A DNA stretch of 64,000 bases from Embleya sp040629175. GTDB taxonomy: Bacteria; Actinomycetota; Actinomycetes; Streptomycetales; Streptomycetaceae. The stretch covers positions 81,855 to 145,854 of the forward strand of contig NZ_JBEXUX010000020.1 of NCBI RefSeq assembly GCF_040629175.1, written 5' to 3'. The translations under genes and the position numbers were made by a program. Below are positions 25,134-34,216 of the stretch, piece by piece (the stretch's first letter is position 1; every line of letters starts with the position of its first letter). Below the pieces are notes generated by a model. That model was not told the DNA's origin. It made no database searches and was given only the letters and a program-made list of their open reading frames with translations.

Positions 25134-26540
25134 TCACCCCGGCGTGCCCGGCAGCCGTATCCGCGCGATCGTGCCGGGCCCGTCGGCGGCCGGCTCCAGG
25201 GCCACCGTGCCGCCCGCCTCGGCGACCGTGCGGGCCACGATGGCCAGCCCCAGACCGGAGCCGGGCAGGCCGCGGGCGGCGGGCGCGCGCCAGAAGCGCT
25301 CGAAGACGTAGGGGACATCGGCGGCGGCGATCCCGGGCCCGTGGTCGCGCACGGTGAGTTCGCCGTCCCGCAGGCGCACCGACACCGTGGCCTCGGCGCC
25401 GGAACCGCCGAACTTGAGCGCGTTGTCCAGCAGGTTGACCACCGCCCGCTCCAACGCCGCCGGCTCGCCCCGCACGAACCAGGGTTCGATCTCCGTCTCG
25501 ATCCGGGCATCCGGCGCCCGCAACCGGGCCCGCTCGACCGCGCGTTCGATCGCGATGTGCAGCCCGGCACTCGTGCTCGGCGGCGTGCTGGGCACGTGCT
25601 CCGGGCGGGCCAGCAACAGCAGGTCGCCGACCAGGTCGGAGAGTTCGACCAGTTGCGCCTTGACGTTGTGCAGCAGGCGCTCCTTGTCGGCGCTCGGGAT
25701 CGGCCGTCCGCTCTGCTCGCTGCGCAACAGCAGGTCGGTGTTGGTGCGCAACGACGTGAGCGGCGTGCGCAGTTCGTGCCCCGCGTCGGCGATCAGCCGC
25801 TGTTGGCGCAGCCGGGACGCCTTGAGCGAGGCGGTCATCGCGTTGAACGAACGGCCCAGACGCGCGATCTCGTCCTTGCCCGCGACCGGGATCACGATGT
25901 CCAGATCCTCGGTGCGGGCCACGTGCTCGGCCGCCTCGGTGAGCCGGTCCACCGGCCGCAGCGCGGCCCGCGCCACCAACAGGCCCAGCGTCGCGGCGCC
26001 CAGGATGCCGATCGCGCTCACCACCGCCAGCCACACCGCGAGGCTGTCCAGCGAACTCTCGATCTCGGCCAGCGGTCGGGACACCGACACCGCCGTATCC
26101 CGACTCACGTGCTGCGTCATCACCCGGACGTGCTTGCCGTCCTTGGCCGTCGCGTCGTGGAAGACCACCTTGTCGTCCTCCGCCGCGTTCGCCGCCGCGA
26201 CCTCCTTGTCCGCCGCGTGCACCGGCACCGGGGCGACCGGGTCGGTCGTGGTGCCCAACTGCGTGCACGACCACCCGTCGGCCCGGACCACCTGGTAGGT
26301 CAACAGGCCACGCTGGAACGGCGGTGCGGGTCGGCCGCAGATGTCGGCGATGGTGGCGCTGGGCCCACCGCGCGGGTTCATGAACGGCGTCCCGGTGGCG
26401 GCCAGCGTCCGGTCCATCTGCTCGCGGAGCTGATTGCGCGTCAATACCCAGCAGGTCACCGCCGCCGCCGCGACGGCGAGTGCGACGGCGAGCGCGGTGA
26501 GCAGCGCCAGGCGGGCGCGCAGCGGCAGGTGACGATGCAT
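25134..26540 (-). CDS. Sensor histidine kinase, MprB-like
   Basis: 468-residue membrane kinase. TM1 is about residues 9-31 and TM2 about 168-190, flanking an about 135-residue extracytoplasmic sensor domain, followed by a HAMP domain (AALRPVDRLTEAAEHV). The H box is DAGHELRTPLTSLRTNTDLL, the N box NLLDNALKF, G1 DHGPGI and G2 GSGLGLAIVA. It phosphorylates the OmpR-type regulator encoded just upstream; its ATG overlaps the regulator's stop (TGATG). Class and order resemble the MprAB envelope-stress systems of actinobacteria; the signal is unknown. Confidence 0.92.
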   Translation of the reverse strand: MHRHLPLRARLALLTALAVALAVAAAAVTCWVLTRNQLREQMDRTLAATGTPFMNPRGGPSATIADICGRPAPPFQRGLLTYQVVRADGWSCTQLGTTTDPVAPVPVHAADKEVAAANAAEDDKVVFHDATAKDGKHVRVMTQHVSRDTAVSVSRPLAEIESSLDSLAVWLAVVSAIGILGAATLGLLVARAALRPVDRLTEAAEHVARTEDLDIVIPVAGKDEIARLGRSFNAMTASLKASRLRQQRLIADAGHELRTPLTSLRTNTDLLLRSEQSGRPIPSADKERLLHNVKAQLVELSDLVGDLLLLARPEHVPSTPPSTSAGLHIAIERAVERARLRAPDARIETEIEPWFVRGEPAALERAVVNLLDNALKFGGSGAEATVSVRLRDGELTVRDHGPGIAAADVPYVFERFWRAPAARGLPGSGLGLAIVARTVAEAGGTVALEPAADGPGTIARIRLPGTPG

Positions 26541-27265
26541 CAGGCCGGCGTCTCCGCCGCACGCAGTACGTAGCCGACGCCGCGCACGGTGTGCACCAGT
26601 CGGGGGAGCCCGCCCGCCTCGGTCTTGCGGCGCAGGTACATCACGTAGACGTCGAGCGAATTGGACGCGGGCTCGAAGTCGAACCCCCAGACGTTGCGCA
26701 GGATCTGCTCCCGGGTCAGCACCTGACGCGGGTGGGTGAGCAAGAGTTCCAACAGGGTGTACTCCGTTCGGGTCAGATCGATCGGCCGGCCCGCCCGGGT
26801 GACCTCACGCGAGGCGGTGTCCATCCGCAGGTCGGCGAACGCGAGCGCGTCGTCCGCCGTCTCGGTCGGGCCGGACATCGCGCTGCGCCGCAGCAGCGCC
26901 CGTACCCGGGCCAGCAGTTCGTCCAGCTCGAACGGCTTCACCAGGTAGTCGTCCGCGCCCGCGTCCAGCCCGGTGACCCGGTCGCCGACCGCGTCGCGGG
27001 CGGTGAGCATCAGCACCGGGAGCGTGTCGCCCCGGGCGCGCAGTCGCCGGCACGCGGTGAGGCCGTCCATCCGCGGCATCAACACGTCCAACAGGACCAG
27101 ATCCGGCGCGTCGCCGGCGATCGCGCTGAGCGCGGCCACGCCCTCGTCGGCGAGGGTGACCCGGTAGCCCTCGAAGCGCAGGCTGGATTCGAGCGCCTCG
27201 CGTACGGCGGGCTCGTCGTCCACGACGAGGATGTGCGGCGTTCCGGTGTCGGCGGCGGGCGTCAT
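26540..27265 (-). CDS. OmpR/PhoB-type response regulator, MprA-like
   Basis: 241 residues. The receiver domain spans about 10-125 with acidic residues DDE, phospho-acceptor Asp in LLDVLMPRMDG, Thr in LMLTARDA and Lys in YLVKPFE. The C-terminal winged helix spans about 145-235 (RTEYTLLELLLTHPRQVLTR, YVMYLRRKTEAGG, HTVRGVGYVLR). ATG 27265 follows AAGGAG by nine bases. An 11-bp direct repeat at 27389-27407 lies about 125 bases upstream and has the spacing that this regulator class recognises, so autoregulation is likely. It is coupled to the kinase gene. Confidence 0.93.
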   Translation of the reverse strand: MTPAADTGTPHILVVDDEPAVREALESSLRFEGYRVTLADEGVAALSAIAGDAPDLVLLDVLMPRMDGLTACRRLRARGDTLPVLMLTARDAVGDRVTGLDAGADDYLVKPFELDELLARVRALLRRSAMSGPTETADDALAFADLRMDTASREVTRAGRPIDLTRTEYTLLELLLTHPRQVLTREQILRNVWGFDFEPASNSLDVYVMYLRRKTEAGGLPRLVHTVRGVGYVLRAAETPA

Positions 27266-27388
27266 GGCGAGCGGCTCCTTCATTCGGCGGACCCGGGGAT
27301 CGATTACTGCGGGTGGCCCCACGGTCGCACGCGGACACCCTCCGTGTGGACTCGGCACTATGCGTGTCGTGCCAATGTGCGCGCTGGA

Positions 27389-27407
27389 CATGAAAGGAAC
27401 ATGAAAG
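27389..27407 (-). promoter_or_regulatory. OmpR-type 11-bp direct repeat, candidate autoregulatory site
   Basis: CATGAAAG occurs at 27389-27396 and again at 27400-27407, giving CTTTCATGTTC/CTTTCATGTCC with an 11-bp period on the minus strand. OmpR/PhoB-family dimers bind such tandem repeats one helical turn apart. It is about 125 bases upstream of the response regulator start at 27265. Confidence 0.5.
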
Positions 27408-27563
27408 CGACGCCGTTCGATCGAAGGTGACCCGCTCATGTGAGGATCTAGGGCCACGGCACCAGTATCGCGAGCGGCAACTCCCGCCGGTCGCGGCGCT
27501 GGGCCCGCGCGACCCGGTCACCCCCGGCCGTCGCGCCGACCGCCCCGAACCCGGAGGAGAACC

Positions 27564-28388
27564 GTGGACGCCGAGCCGGCACGCATCAACCTGGACGCCG
27601 AACCGGAACACCCGACGCCGACCGACGACCCGGCGCGGATGACCCTGGACGACGGGATCGCGACCATCACCCTGGACTCGCCCGCCAACCGCAACGCACT
27701 CTCCGCCCGCCTGGTCGCCCGACTGCGGCACCACCTGGCCGAGGCCGGCGTGGACGAGCGGGTGCGCGCGGTGGTGCTCACCCACACCGGACCGACCTTC
27801 TGTTCGGGCATGGACCTGCGCGAGGCGGCCGAGGGCGGCATGGCCCAGGGCGCGGAGCAACTGCTCGCGCTGCTGCGCCTGGTGGTGGAGGTGCCGGTGC
27901 CGGTGGTCGCGCACCTGCGCGGCAACGCGCGCGCGGGCGGCATCGGTCTGGTCGGGGCCGCCGACCTGGCGATCGCGCCCGCACAGGCCACGTTCGCCTT
28001 CACCGAGGCGCGGTTGGGGCTCAGCCCGGCGGTGATCTCGCTGACCACGGCGCCGCGGATGGACCCGCGCTCGGTGTCGCGCTACTTCCTCACCGGCGAC
28101 GTGTTCGACGGCGTCGAGGCCGAGCGGATCGGGCTGCTCACCCGCGCGGTGGACGGCGTCGCCGGCGCGGACGACGCGGTCGCGGCGCTGGTCGCCTCGT
28201 TCCGACTGTGCTCGCGCCAGGGGCTGATCGAGTCCAAGAAGCTCACCACCGGAGCGCTCCGGGCCGGCTTCGATCGGGACGGTCGGGCCCTCGCGCAGCG
28301 CTCCGCCGAGTTGTTCGCCTCCGCGGACGCGACCGAGGGCATGGCGGCCTTCCGGGAGAAGCGCGCGCCGAAGTGGGTGACCGGGTGA
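27564..28388 (+). CDS. Enoyl-CoA hydratase/isomerase (crotonase) family protein
   Basis: 274-residue crotonase-fold acyl-CoA enzyme. Oxyanion-hole regions are FCSGMDLREA and RGNARAGGIGLVGAADLAIA, and the second catalytic Glu position is present in AFTEARLGLSPA. The first catalytic Glu of canonical hydratases (the E in GGGCEL-type sequences) is replaced by Gly here (AGGIGL), so it may not hydrate or may be an isomerase or hydrolase. GTG 27564 has GGAGGAG four bases upstream. It precedes the leucine catabolic cluster by about 2 kb and could supply the methylglutaconyl-CoA hydratase step, but the altered active site makes that tentative. Confidence 0.85.
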   Translation: MDAEPARINLDAEPEHPTPTDDPARMTLDDGIATITLDSPANRNALSARLVARLRHHLAEAGVDERVRAVVLTHTGPTFCSGMDLREAAEGGMAQGAEQLLALLRLVVEVPVPVVAHLRGNARAGGIGLVGAADLAIAPAQATFAFTEARLGLSPAVISLTTAPRMDPRSVSRYFLTGDVFDGVEAERIGLLTRAVDGVAGADDAVAALVASFRLCSRQGLIESKKLTTGALRAGFDRDGRALAQRSAELFASADATEGMAAFREKRAPKWVTG

Positions 28389-28470
28389 GCGAACACCCGC
28401 GGGCGCCGCGTCGGCCGGGCATCGGCGGGCGGTACGTGGTGACTTCGGCCGATTCGGCCCGGACGAACCG

Positions 28471-29136
28471 GTGCCGCGGGTGAACGAGGGACTGTTCCGG
28501 CTGCCCCGGAAGCGGGTCGAACTCGCGCCCGGGGCCTGGCACGTACCGGACTGGCTCACGCTCGACGAGCAGCGCGAACTGGTGGTGGCGGCGCGGGCCT
28601 GGGCCGCGCCGCCGGCCGGTATGCGGCACGTGGTGATGCCCTCGGGCGGCGTGATGAGCGTGCGCAGCGTGTGCCTGGGGCTGTACTGGGAGCCGTATCG
28701 CTACACCGAGCAACTGCCCACCGGCGAGCGGGTGAAGCCCTTTCCGCCGCTGCTGGGCGCGTTGGCCCGGCGGGCGGTGGCCGAGGTGTACGGATCGAGC
28801 CCGAGCGACCCGTACGACATCGGCCTGGTCAACTTCTACGACGCGAACGCGAAAATGGGCCTGCATCGGGATGCCGACGAGGACTCGCCGGCCCCGGTGG
28901 TGTCGCTGAGCATCGGCGACACCTGCGTGTTCCGCTTCGGCAACACCGAGACCCGCACCCGTCCGTGGACGGACGTGGAGCTGCACGGTGGCGACCTCGT
29001 GGTGTTCGGCGGCCCGTCCCGGCTCGCCTACCACGGGGTGCCCAGGATCCGCCCCGGCACCGGGGATCCGGCCACCGGCCTGGCCGGCGGGCGGCTCAAC
29101 ATCACCATCCGGGCATCGGGTCGACCCGGCCGATGA
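28471..29136 (+). CDS. AlkB-like Fe(II)/2-oxoglutarate-dependent dioxygenase
   Basis: 221 residues. AlkB-family demethylases remove alkyl groups from nucleic-acid bases or act on RNA or protein. The iron triad is visible as His and Asp in LHRDADED and His in AYHGVPRI; the 2-oxoglutarate-binding Arg pair is in RLNITIR. Substrate-lid residues YDIGLVNFYDANAKMG precede the triad. GTG 28471 is used; GTG 28480 is equally possible. It follows the crotonase gene by 82 bases. Similarity to repair AlkB is clear, but which lesion it acts on is not. Confidence 0.9.
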   Translation: MPRVNEGLFRLPRKRVELAPGAWHVPDWLTLDEQRELVVAARAWAAPPAGMRHVVMPSGGVMSVRSVCLGLYWEPYRYTEQLPTGERVKPFPPLLGALARRAVAEVYGSSPSDPYDIGLVNFYDANAKMGLHRDADEDSPAPVVSLSIGDTCVFRFGNTETRTRPWTDVELHGGDLVVFGGPSRLAYHGVPRIRPGTGDPATGLAGGRLNITIRASGRPGR

Positions 29137-29377
29137 CGGCGCGTCCCCGAGGCCGCCAAGCCCGCTCGCCGCACCCACCCTCGGGTCGCCGCGCCCGGCC
29201 CCGCAGTCTCTGCCCGTGGGACGGGGTTGACGGATCACGCCCGGGAAGGGAACTCTCGTACGAGTAACCGAACGGAGTCGGTCGATCACCCCTCGGATTC
29301 CTCGGGGGAGTCCGGGTCCACCACGAGGCATCGTCGCGGCTCGAACAGGGCCGACCGGGCGAGCCGTTGGGAGCGTC

Positions 29378-29887
29378 ATGTCGTCGCAACGCCGTCGGGT
29401 CGGTCCGCTCATCGCCTTGAGTGCCGCGGCCCTGGTGGCATGTGGCGGCCCGGCCCGGTATCAGGCGGTGGTCTCGGCGTCGCCGGCGGCCGCCGCCGGC
29501 CCGTGCCGGTCCGCGGTCGCCCGCGGGGAGTTACCCGGGTGGGCGCGCTCGGGCCTCGCGCCGGGGGCGTCCGCCCCGCACGTGTTCGGCGCGCGCGGGG
29601 AGATCGTCGCGATCCTGCTCGGCTATCCGTACTCGGCCCCGGCCAAGCCCGGCCGGCCCAGCAGGATCCTGTGGGCGGCCCGCCCGGGCCCGACCGACGA
29701 CGACCGGCCGAGCCGGGCGCTGCACATCGAGGCGACCCTGGTCGGCGGCAGCCACTTCGTCACCCGCGAGCTGGCGAACGGCCCCGGCCCGGCCGACATC
29801 GACCTGCCCGCGCCCGGCTGCTGGCACCTGGACCTGTCCTGGTCCGGCCGCACCGACGCGGTGGACATCCCGTACGAGGTCGGTTAG
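29378..29887 (+). CDS. Putative lipoprotein
   Basis: 169 residues. The N-terminus has a basic start (SSQRRR), a hydrophobic core (LIALSAAAL) and a lipobox LVAC with the lipidation Cys at about residue 22, so the protein is exported and anchored to the membrane. The mature part contains a possible immunoglobulin-like beta fold (GEIVAILLGYPYSAPAKPG, ILWAAR, GCWHLDLSWSGRTDAVDIPY) and two further cysteines that may pair. No family is recognised. It is monocistronic and ends 27 bases from the convergent TetR gene. Confidence 0.8.
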   Translation: MSSQRRRVGPLIALSAAALVACGGPARYQAVVSASPAAAAGPCRSAVARGELPGWARSGLAPGASAPHVFGARGEIVAILLGYPYSAPAKPGRPSRILWAARPGPTDDDRPSRALHIEATLVGGSHFVTRELANGPGPADIDLPAPGCWHLDLSWSGRTDAVDIPYEVG

Positions 29888-29913
29888 GCCAACCTCCGGC
29901 GGCCCCCTCGCCG

Positions 29914-30477
29914 CTAGGGCGTCGCCGCCGCCGCGAGGGCGCCCAGGGCCATCCGGTGCAACATCGGCGCCAGGATGCGCTGCGGGGTGCGCAGGGTGTG
30001 CGGGGTCGAGTTGATCAGGCCGAAGGCCGCGTGCACCGCCGCGCGCGCCTCGCGGTCCTCCAGTCGGCCCGGATGGGCCTTGAGGGCGACGTCGACCCAG
30101 ATCTCCACGTACGCGCGCTGCACCCGGCGGATCCGGTGCCGCTCGGCCGTGGGCACCTGGTTGAGCGCGTGGTCGTGCAGCGTGATCAGGTCCGGGTGGC
30201 GCAGCGCGAAGTCGACCTGCCCCTCGATCAGCGCCGCCAACGCCTGCGCCGGATCCTCGATCGCGGCCCGCTCCCGCCCCCTGGCCAGGAGTTTCTCGCT
30301 GATGTCGACCAGCAACTCGGTCAGCATCGCCTCCTTGCCCCGGAAATGCTTGTACAGCGCGGGGCCGCTGATGCCCACCGCCGCGCCGATGTCGTCCATG
30401 CCCACGCCCTGGTAGCCGCGCTCGGCGAACAGTCGGGCTGCCACCTGCAGGATCTGCTCTCGACGGCTCATGGTCAT
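29914..30477 (-). CDS. TetR-family regulator, likely repressor of the leucine catabolic operon
   Basis: 187 residues. The N-terminal HTH occupies about 6-52 (REQILQVAARLFAERGYQGV, IGAAVGISGPALYKHFRGKEAML), and the rest is an all-helical ligand-binding domain (TAERHRIRRVQRAYVEIWVDVAL). It is divergent from mccB with a 77-base gap that contains GGTTAAC-type repeats (30500-30541). Homologues next to acyl-CoA carboxylase operons repress them and are released by acyl-CoA; that role is inferred here. Confidence 0.9.
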   Translation of the reverse strand: MTMSRREQILQVAARLFAERGYQGVGMDDIGAAVGISGPALYKHFRGKEAMLTELLVDISEKLLARGRERAAIEDPAQALAALIEGQVDFALRHPDLITLHDHALNQVPTAERHRIRRVQRAYVEIWVDVALKAHPGRLEDREARAAVHAAFGLINSTPHTLRTPQRILAPMLHRMALGALAAAATP

Positions 30478-30499
30478 GTGTCCATGCTAGACACTCGGA

Positions 30500-30541
30500 T
30501 TAACCGTGGTTAACCTCGGGGGCAGGTGAACGCAGGTTAAC
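30500..30541. promoter_or_regulatory. Candidate TetR operator with GGTTAAC repeats
   Basis: TTAACCGTGGTTAA (30500-30513) is a perfect inverted repeat, followed by AGGTGAAC (30524-30531) and AGGTTAAC (30534-30541) with a 10-bp period. The cluster ends 14 bases before the mccB ATG at 30555 and lies 23 bases from the TetR start at 30477, so binding could block both promoters. Confidence 0.6.
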
Positions 30542-30554
30542 TTGAGGCGGTGTC

Positions 30555-32159
30555 ATGGAGAGCGTGCTCGGCACAGCCGCCGACCCGGGGGCGAAGACGT
30601 ACCGGGCCAACGCGGAGGCACACGAACGCGCGGTCGGCGAGCTGCGCGACCGGCTGGCGGCAACCGCCCTGGGCGGCGGCGAACGCGCCCGGGAGCGGCA
30701 CACCGCGCGCGGCAAATTGCTGCCGCGCGACCGGGTGGAGGCGTTGCTCGACCCGGGCACGCCGTTCCTGGAGGTGGCCCCACTGGCCGCCGACGGCATG
30801 TACGGCGGCGACGCGCCGGCCGCCGGGATCATCGCGGGCGTCGGCCGGGTGGCCGGCCGCGAATGCGTGATCGCGGCCAACGACGCGACCGTCAAGGGCG
30901 GCACGTACTACCCGATGACGGTCAAGAAGCACCTTCGGGCGCAGGAGATCGCACTGGAGAACCGGCTTCCGTGCCTGTACCTGGTCGACTCCGGCGGCGC
31001 GTTCCTGCCGATGCAGGACGAGGTGTTCCCCGACCGGGACCATTTCGGGCGGATCTTCTTCAACCAGGCGCAGATGAGCGCCAAGGGCATTCCGCAGATC
31101 TCCGCGGTGCTCGGCTCGTGCACCGCCGGCGGCGCGTACGTGCCGGCGATGAGCGACGAGACGGTGATCGTGCGCAACCAGGGCACGATCTTCCTCGGCG
31201 GCCCGCCGCTGGTGAAGGCCGCGACCGGCGAGGTGGTCAGCGCCGAGGACCTGGGCGGCGGCGACGTGCACGCGCGCATCTCCGGCGTGGTCGACCACCT
31301 GGCGAGCGACGACAAGGACGCGCTGCGGATCGTCCGCGACATCGTCGGCACCCTCGGCGACCGCCCGCAACTGCCGTGGGACGTGCGCGAGATCGAGCCG
31401 CCGGCGGTCGACCCGGCCGGGCTCTACGGGGTGGTCCCACCCGACGCGCGCACACCCTACGACGTGCGCGAGGTGATCGCCCGGATCGTGGACGGCTCGC
31501 GCTTCCACGAGTTCAAGGGCGAATACGGCACCACGCTGGTCACCGGGTTCGCCCGGATCCACGGCCACCCGGTGGGCATCGTCGCCAACAACGGCATCCT
31601 GTTCGCCGAATCCGCGGTCAAGGGCGCGCACTTCATCGAACTGTGCGACCAGCGCGGCGTGCCGCTGGTGTTCCTGCAGAACATCACCGGCTTCATGGTC
31701 GGCAAGGACTACGAGCACGGCGGCATCGCCAAGCACGGCGCCAAGATGGTCACCGCCGTGGCCACCACGCGCGTGCCCAAGCTGACCGTGGTGATCGGCG
31801 GCTCGCACGGCGCGGGCAACTACTCGATGTGTGGCCGCGCGTACAGTCCGCGCTTTTTGTGGATGTGGCCCACCGCCAAGATCTCGGTGATGGGCGGCGA
31901 ACAGGCCGCGACCGTGCTCGCCACGGTCAAGCGCGACCAGGTCGAGGCGAGCGGCGGGAACTGGACCGGCGAGGAAGAGTTCAAGCAGCCGATCCGCGAC
32001 CAGTACGAGCGGCAGGGCAACGCCTACTACGCGACCGCGCGGCTGTGGGACGACGGGATCATCGACCCGCTCGACACCCGCACCGTGTTGGGGCTCGCGC
32101 TGACGGCGTGCGGAAACGCGCCGCTGGCGCAGCCGCAATTCGGTCTGTTCCGGATGTGA
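30555..32159 (+). CDS. mccB: Methylcrotonyl-CoA carboxylase, carboxyltransferase (beta) subunit
   Basis: 534-residue carboxyltransferase of the biotin-dependent acyl-CoA carboxylase family. It transfers CO2 from biotin to 3-methylcrotonyl-CoA in leucine degradation. Both crotonase-like subdomains are present: the acyl-CoA site (LVDSGGAFLPMQDEVFPDRD, LGSCTAGGAYVPAMSDE) and the biotin side (FLQNITGFMVGKDYEHGGIA, VVIGGSHGAGNYSMCGRAYS). The length and the FLQNITGFMVG motif are typical of MccB rather than PccB. ATG 30555 lies just after the putative operator. It is followed 11 bases later by mccA. Confidence 0.92.
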   Translation: MESVLGTAADPGAKTYRANAEAHERAVGELRDRLAATALGGGERARERHTARGKLLPRDRVEALLDPGTPFLEVAPLAADGMYGGDAPAAGIIAGVGRVAGRECVIAANDATVKGGTYYPMTVKKHLRAQEIALENRLPCLYLVDSGGAFLPMQDEVFPDRDHFGRIFFNQAQMSAKGIPQISAVLGSCTAGGAYVPAMSDETVIVRNQGTIFLGGPPLVKAATGEVVSAEDLGGGDVHARISGVVDHLASDDKDALRIVRDIVGTLGDRPQLPWDVREIEPPAVDPAGLYGVVPPDARTPYDVREVIARIVDGSRFHEFKGEYGTTLVTGFARIHGHPVGIVANNGILFAESAVKGAHFIELCDQRGVPLVFLQNITGFMVGKDYEHGGIAKHGAKMVTAVATTRVPKLTVVIGGSHGAGNYSMCGRAYSPRFLWMWPTAKISVMGGEQAATVLATVKRDQVEASGGNWTGEEEFKQPIRDQYERQGNAYYATARLWDDGIIDPLDTRTVLGLALTACGNAPLAQPQFGLFRM

Positions 32160-32170
32160 GGGGTCACGAC

Positions 32171-34216
32171 GTGTTCGAGGCTGTACTGGTCGCCAACCGA
32201 GGCGAGATCGCGGTCCGGGTGATCCGCACGCTGCGCCGCATGGGCGTGCGGGCGATCACCGTCTACGGGCCGGGCGACGCCGACGCGCGGCACGTGCGCG
32301 AGGCGGACGTGGCGGTCGCGGTGCCCAGCTATCTGGACGTCGCCGCCGTGGTCGCCGCGGCGGTGCGATCCGGCGCGCGGGCGATCCACCCGGGGTATGG
32401 ATTCCTGTCCGAGAACGCCGCGTTCGCCGCCGCCGTGGAGCAGGCCGGACTGGTCTTCGTCGGTCCGCCGGCGGGCGTGATCGAGCTGATGGGCGACAAG
32501 ATCCGGGCCAAGGAGACGGTCGCCGCCTTCGGCGTCCCGGTGGTCCCGGGCGGTGGTGCGGCCGGCATGAGCGATGCCGAACTCGCGGACATCGCCCGCG
32601 AGATCGGCTTCCCGGTACTGATCAAGCCGTCGGCGGGCGGCGGTGGCAAGGGCATGCGCCTGGTGCACGACGGCGCGCTGCTCGCGGACGAGATCGCGGC
32701 GGCGCGGCGGCAGGCCAAGGGCGCGTTCGGCGACGATACGTTGCTGGTCGAGCGCTGGATCGACCGGCCCCGACACATCGAGATCCAGGTGCTCGCCGAC
32801 ACCCACGGCACGGTCGTGCACCTGGGCGAACGCGAGTGCAGCCTGCAGCGCCGACACCAGAAGATCATCGAGGAGGCCCCGTCCGCGCTGCTGGACGCGG
32901 ACACCCGGGCCGCGATGGGTGCCGCCGCCGTGCGCGCCGCGCGGGCCTGCGGCTACGTGAACGCGGGCACCATCGAGTTCATCGTGCCGGCCGAGGATCC
33001 CGGCTCGTTCTACTTCATGGAGATGAACACCCGCCTCCAGGTCGAGCACCCGGTGACCGAACTGGTCACCCGGGTCGACCTGGTGGAGAGCCAACTGCGG
33101 ATCGCCGCAGGCGCCGCGATCGGCAAGTCCGACGTGTCCATGCACGGCCACGCGGTCGAGGCGCGGATCTACGCCGAGGACCCCGACCGGGGCTTCCTGC
33201 CCACCGGCGGCCGGGTGCTGACGGTGTGCGAGCCGGACCTGGAGGGCGTCCGGGTGGACTCCGGGCTGCGCGAGGGCGGCGAGATCGGCAGCTCCTACGA
33301 CCCGATGCTGGCCAAGGTGATCGCCTACGGCGACGACCGGGCGACGGCGATCAGCCGACTGCGGGCGGCACTTGCGCAGACCCGGGTGCTGGGCGTGACC
33401 ACCAACCTGGGCTTTCTGTACCGGCTGTTGGGTGACCCGGCGGTGCTCGCGGGCGACCTGGACACCGGGCTGGTCGAGGCCAGGACGGACGACCTGACCG
33501 GGCACCCGGCCCCGCCGGAGGTGGCGGTCGCCGCGGCGCTGGCGGCGCGGGCCGAACGCGGGACCGGCACCGGCTGGGCGGATCCGTTCTCGGCGCAGAC
33601 CGGGTGGCGGATCGGCGGGCCGGCCTGGGACACGCACGTGTTGCGGATCGGGCCGGGTGAGCCGATCGAGGTGCGGGTGCGCGGCGGCGAGGTGTCCGTG
33701 GACGGCGGCCCGCCGGTGCCGGCGTCGGTGCAGGTGGTGCCCGGGGGGCTCGCGGTCGGCCACGACGGCCTGACCAGGCGCTTCGACTACGTCGCCGAGT
33801 CGTCCGGGGTGCGCTGGCTCGCGTACGGGCCGGACACCTGGCGGGTGAGCGAGGTGGACACCGTGCGGGCCGAGGCGGCCGGCGGTGCGGCGGCCAGTGG
33901 CGCGCTGACCTCGCCGATGCCGGGCACCGTGACCGTGGTCAAGGCCGCGGTCGGCGACCGGGTCGGCCGCGGCCAGACCGTGGTCGTGGTGGAAGCGATG
34001 AAGATGGAACACGCGCTGACCGCGCCGTTCGACGGTGTGGTCACCGAGATCGGCGTGGCGGCCGGCGCGTCGGTGGCGATGGACCAGACGCTGGCGGTGG
34101 TGACGCCGGAGGCGGCGCGGGCCGATGCGGCGCCGGCCGCAGCGGGCGGAGAAGCGCTCGACGGGTCGCCCGCCGGCTCGCCCGATGGATCGCTCGACCG
34201 GGAGGCGAGGGCCTGA
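32171..34216 (+). CDS. mccA: Methylcrotonyl-CoA carboxylase, biotin carboxylase/BCCP (alpha) subunit
   Basis: 681 residues. Residues 1-450 are the biotin carboxylase domain (VLVANRGEIAVRVIRT, ATP-grasp loop KPSAGGGGKGMRLV, EMNTRLQVEHPVTE). A linker is followed by the BCCP domain with the biotinylated Lys in VVEAMKMEHAL (about residue 612). The GTG at 32171 starts directly at the conserved FEAVLVANRGE, with GAGGGG upstream. A Pro/Ala-rich tail of about 30 residues follows BCCP. The stop overlaps the next ATG (TGATG), coupling it to hmgL. It carboxylates its own biotin using ATP and bicarbonate, for use by MccB. Confidence 0.92.
   Translation: MFEAVLVANRGEIAVRVIRTLRRMGVRAITVYGPGDADARHVREADVAVAVPSYLDVAAVVAAAVRSGARAIHPGYGFLSENAAFAAAVEQAGLVFVGPPAGVIELMGDKIRAKETVAAFGVPVVPGGGAAGMSDAELADIAREIGFPVLIKPSAGGGGKGMRLVHDGALLADEIAAARRQAKGAFGDDTLLVERWIDRPRHIEIQVLADTHGTVVHLGERECSLQRRHQKIIEEAPSALLDADTRAAMGAAAVRAARACGYVNAGTIEFIVPAEDPGSFYFMEMNTRLQVEHPVTELVTRVDLVESQLRIAAGAAIGKSDVSMHGHAVEARIYAEDPDRGFLPTGGRVLTVCEPDLEGVRVDSGLREGGEIGSSYDPMLAKVIAYGDDRATAISRLRAALAQTRVLGVTTNLGFLYRLLGDPAVLAGDLDTGLVEARTDDLTGHPAPPEVAVAAALAARAERGTGTGWADPFSAQTGWRIGGPAWDTHVLRIGPGEPIEVRVRGGEVSVDGGPPVPASVQVVPGGLAVGHDGLTRRFDYVAESSGVRWLAYGPDTWRVSEVDTVRAEAAGGAAASGALTSPMPGTVTVVKAAVGDRVGRGQTVVVVEAMKMEHALTAPFDGVVTEIGVAAGASVAMDQTLAVVTPEAARADAAPAAAGGEALDGSPAGSPDGSLDREARA

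Noticed and set aside
28208..28483. Small frame overlapping the crotonase stop
   Set aside because: Overlaps two well-supported genes and has no family match.
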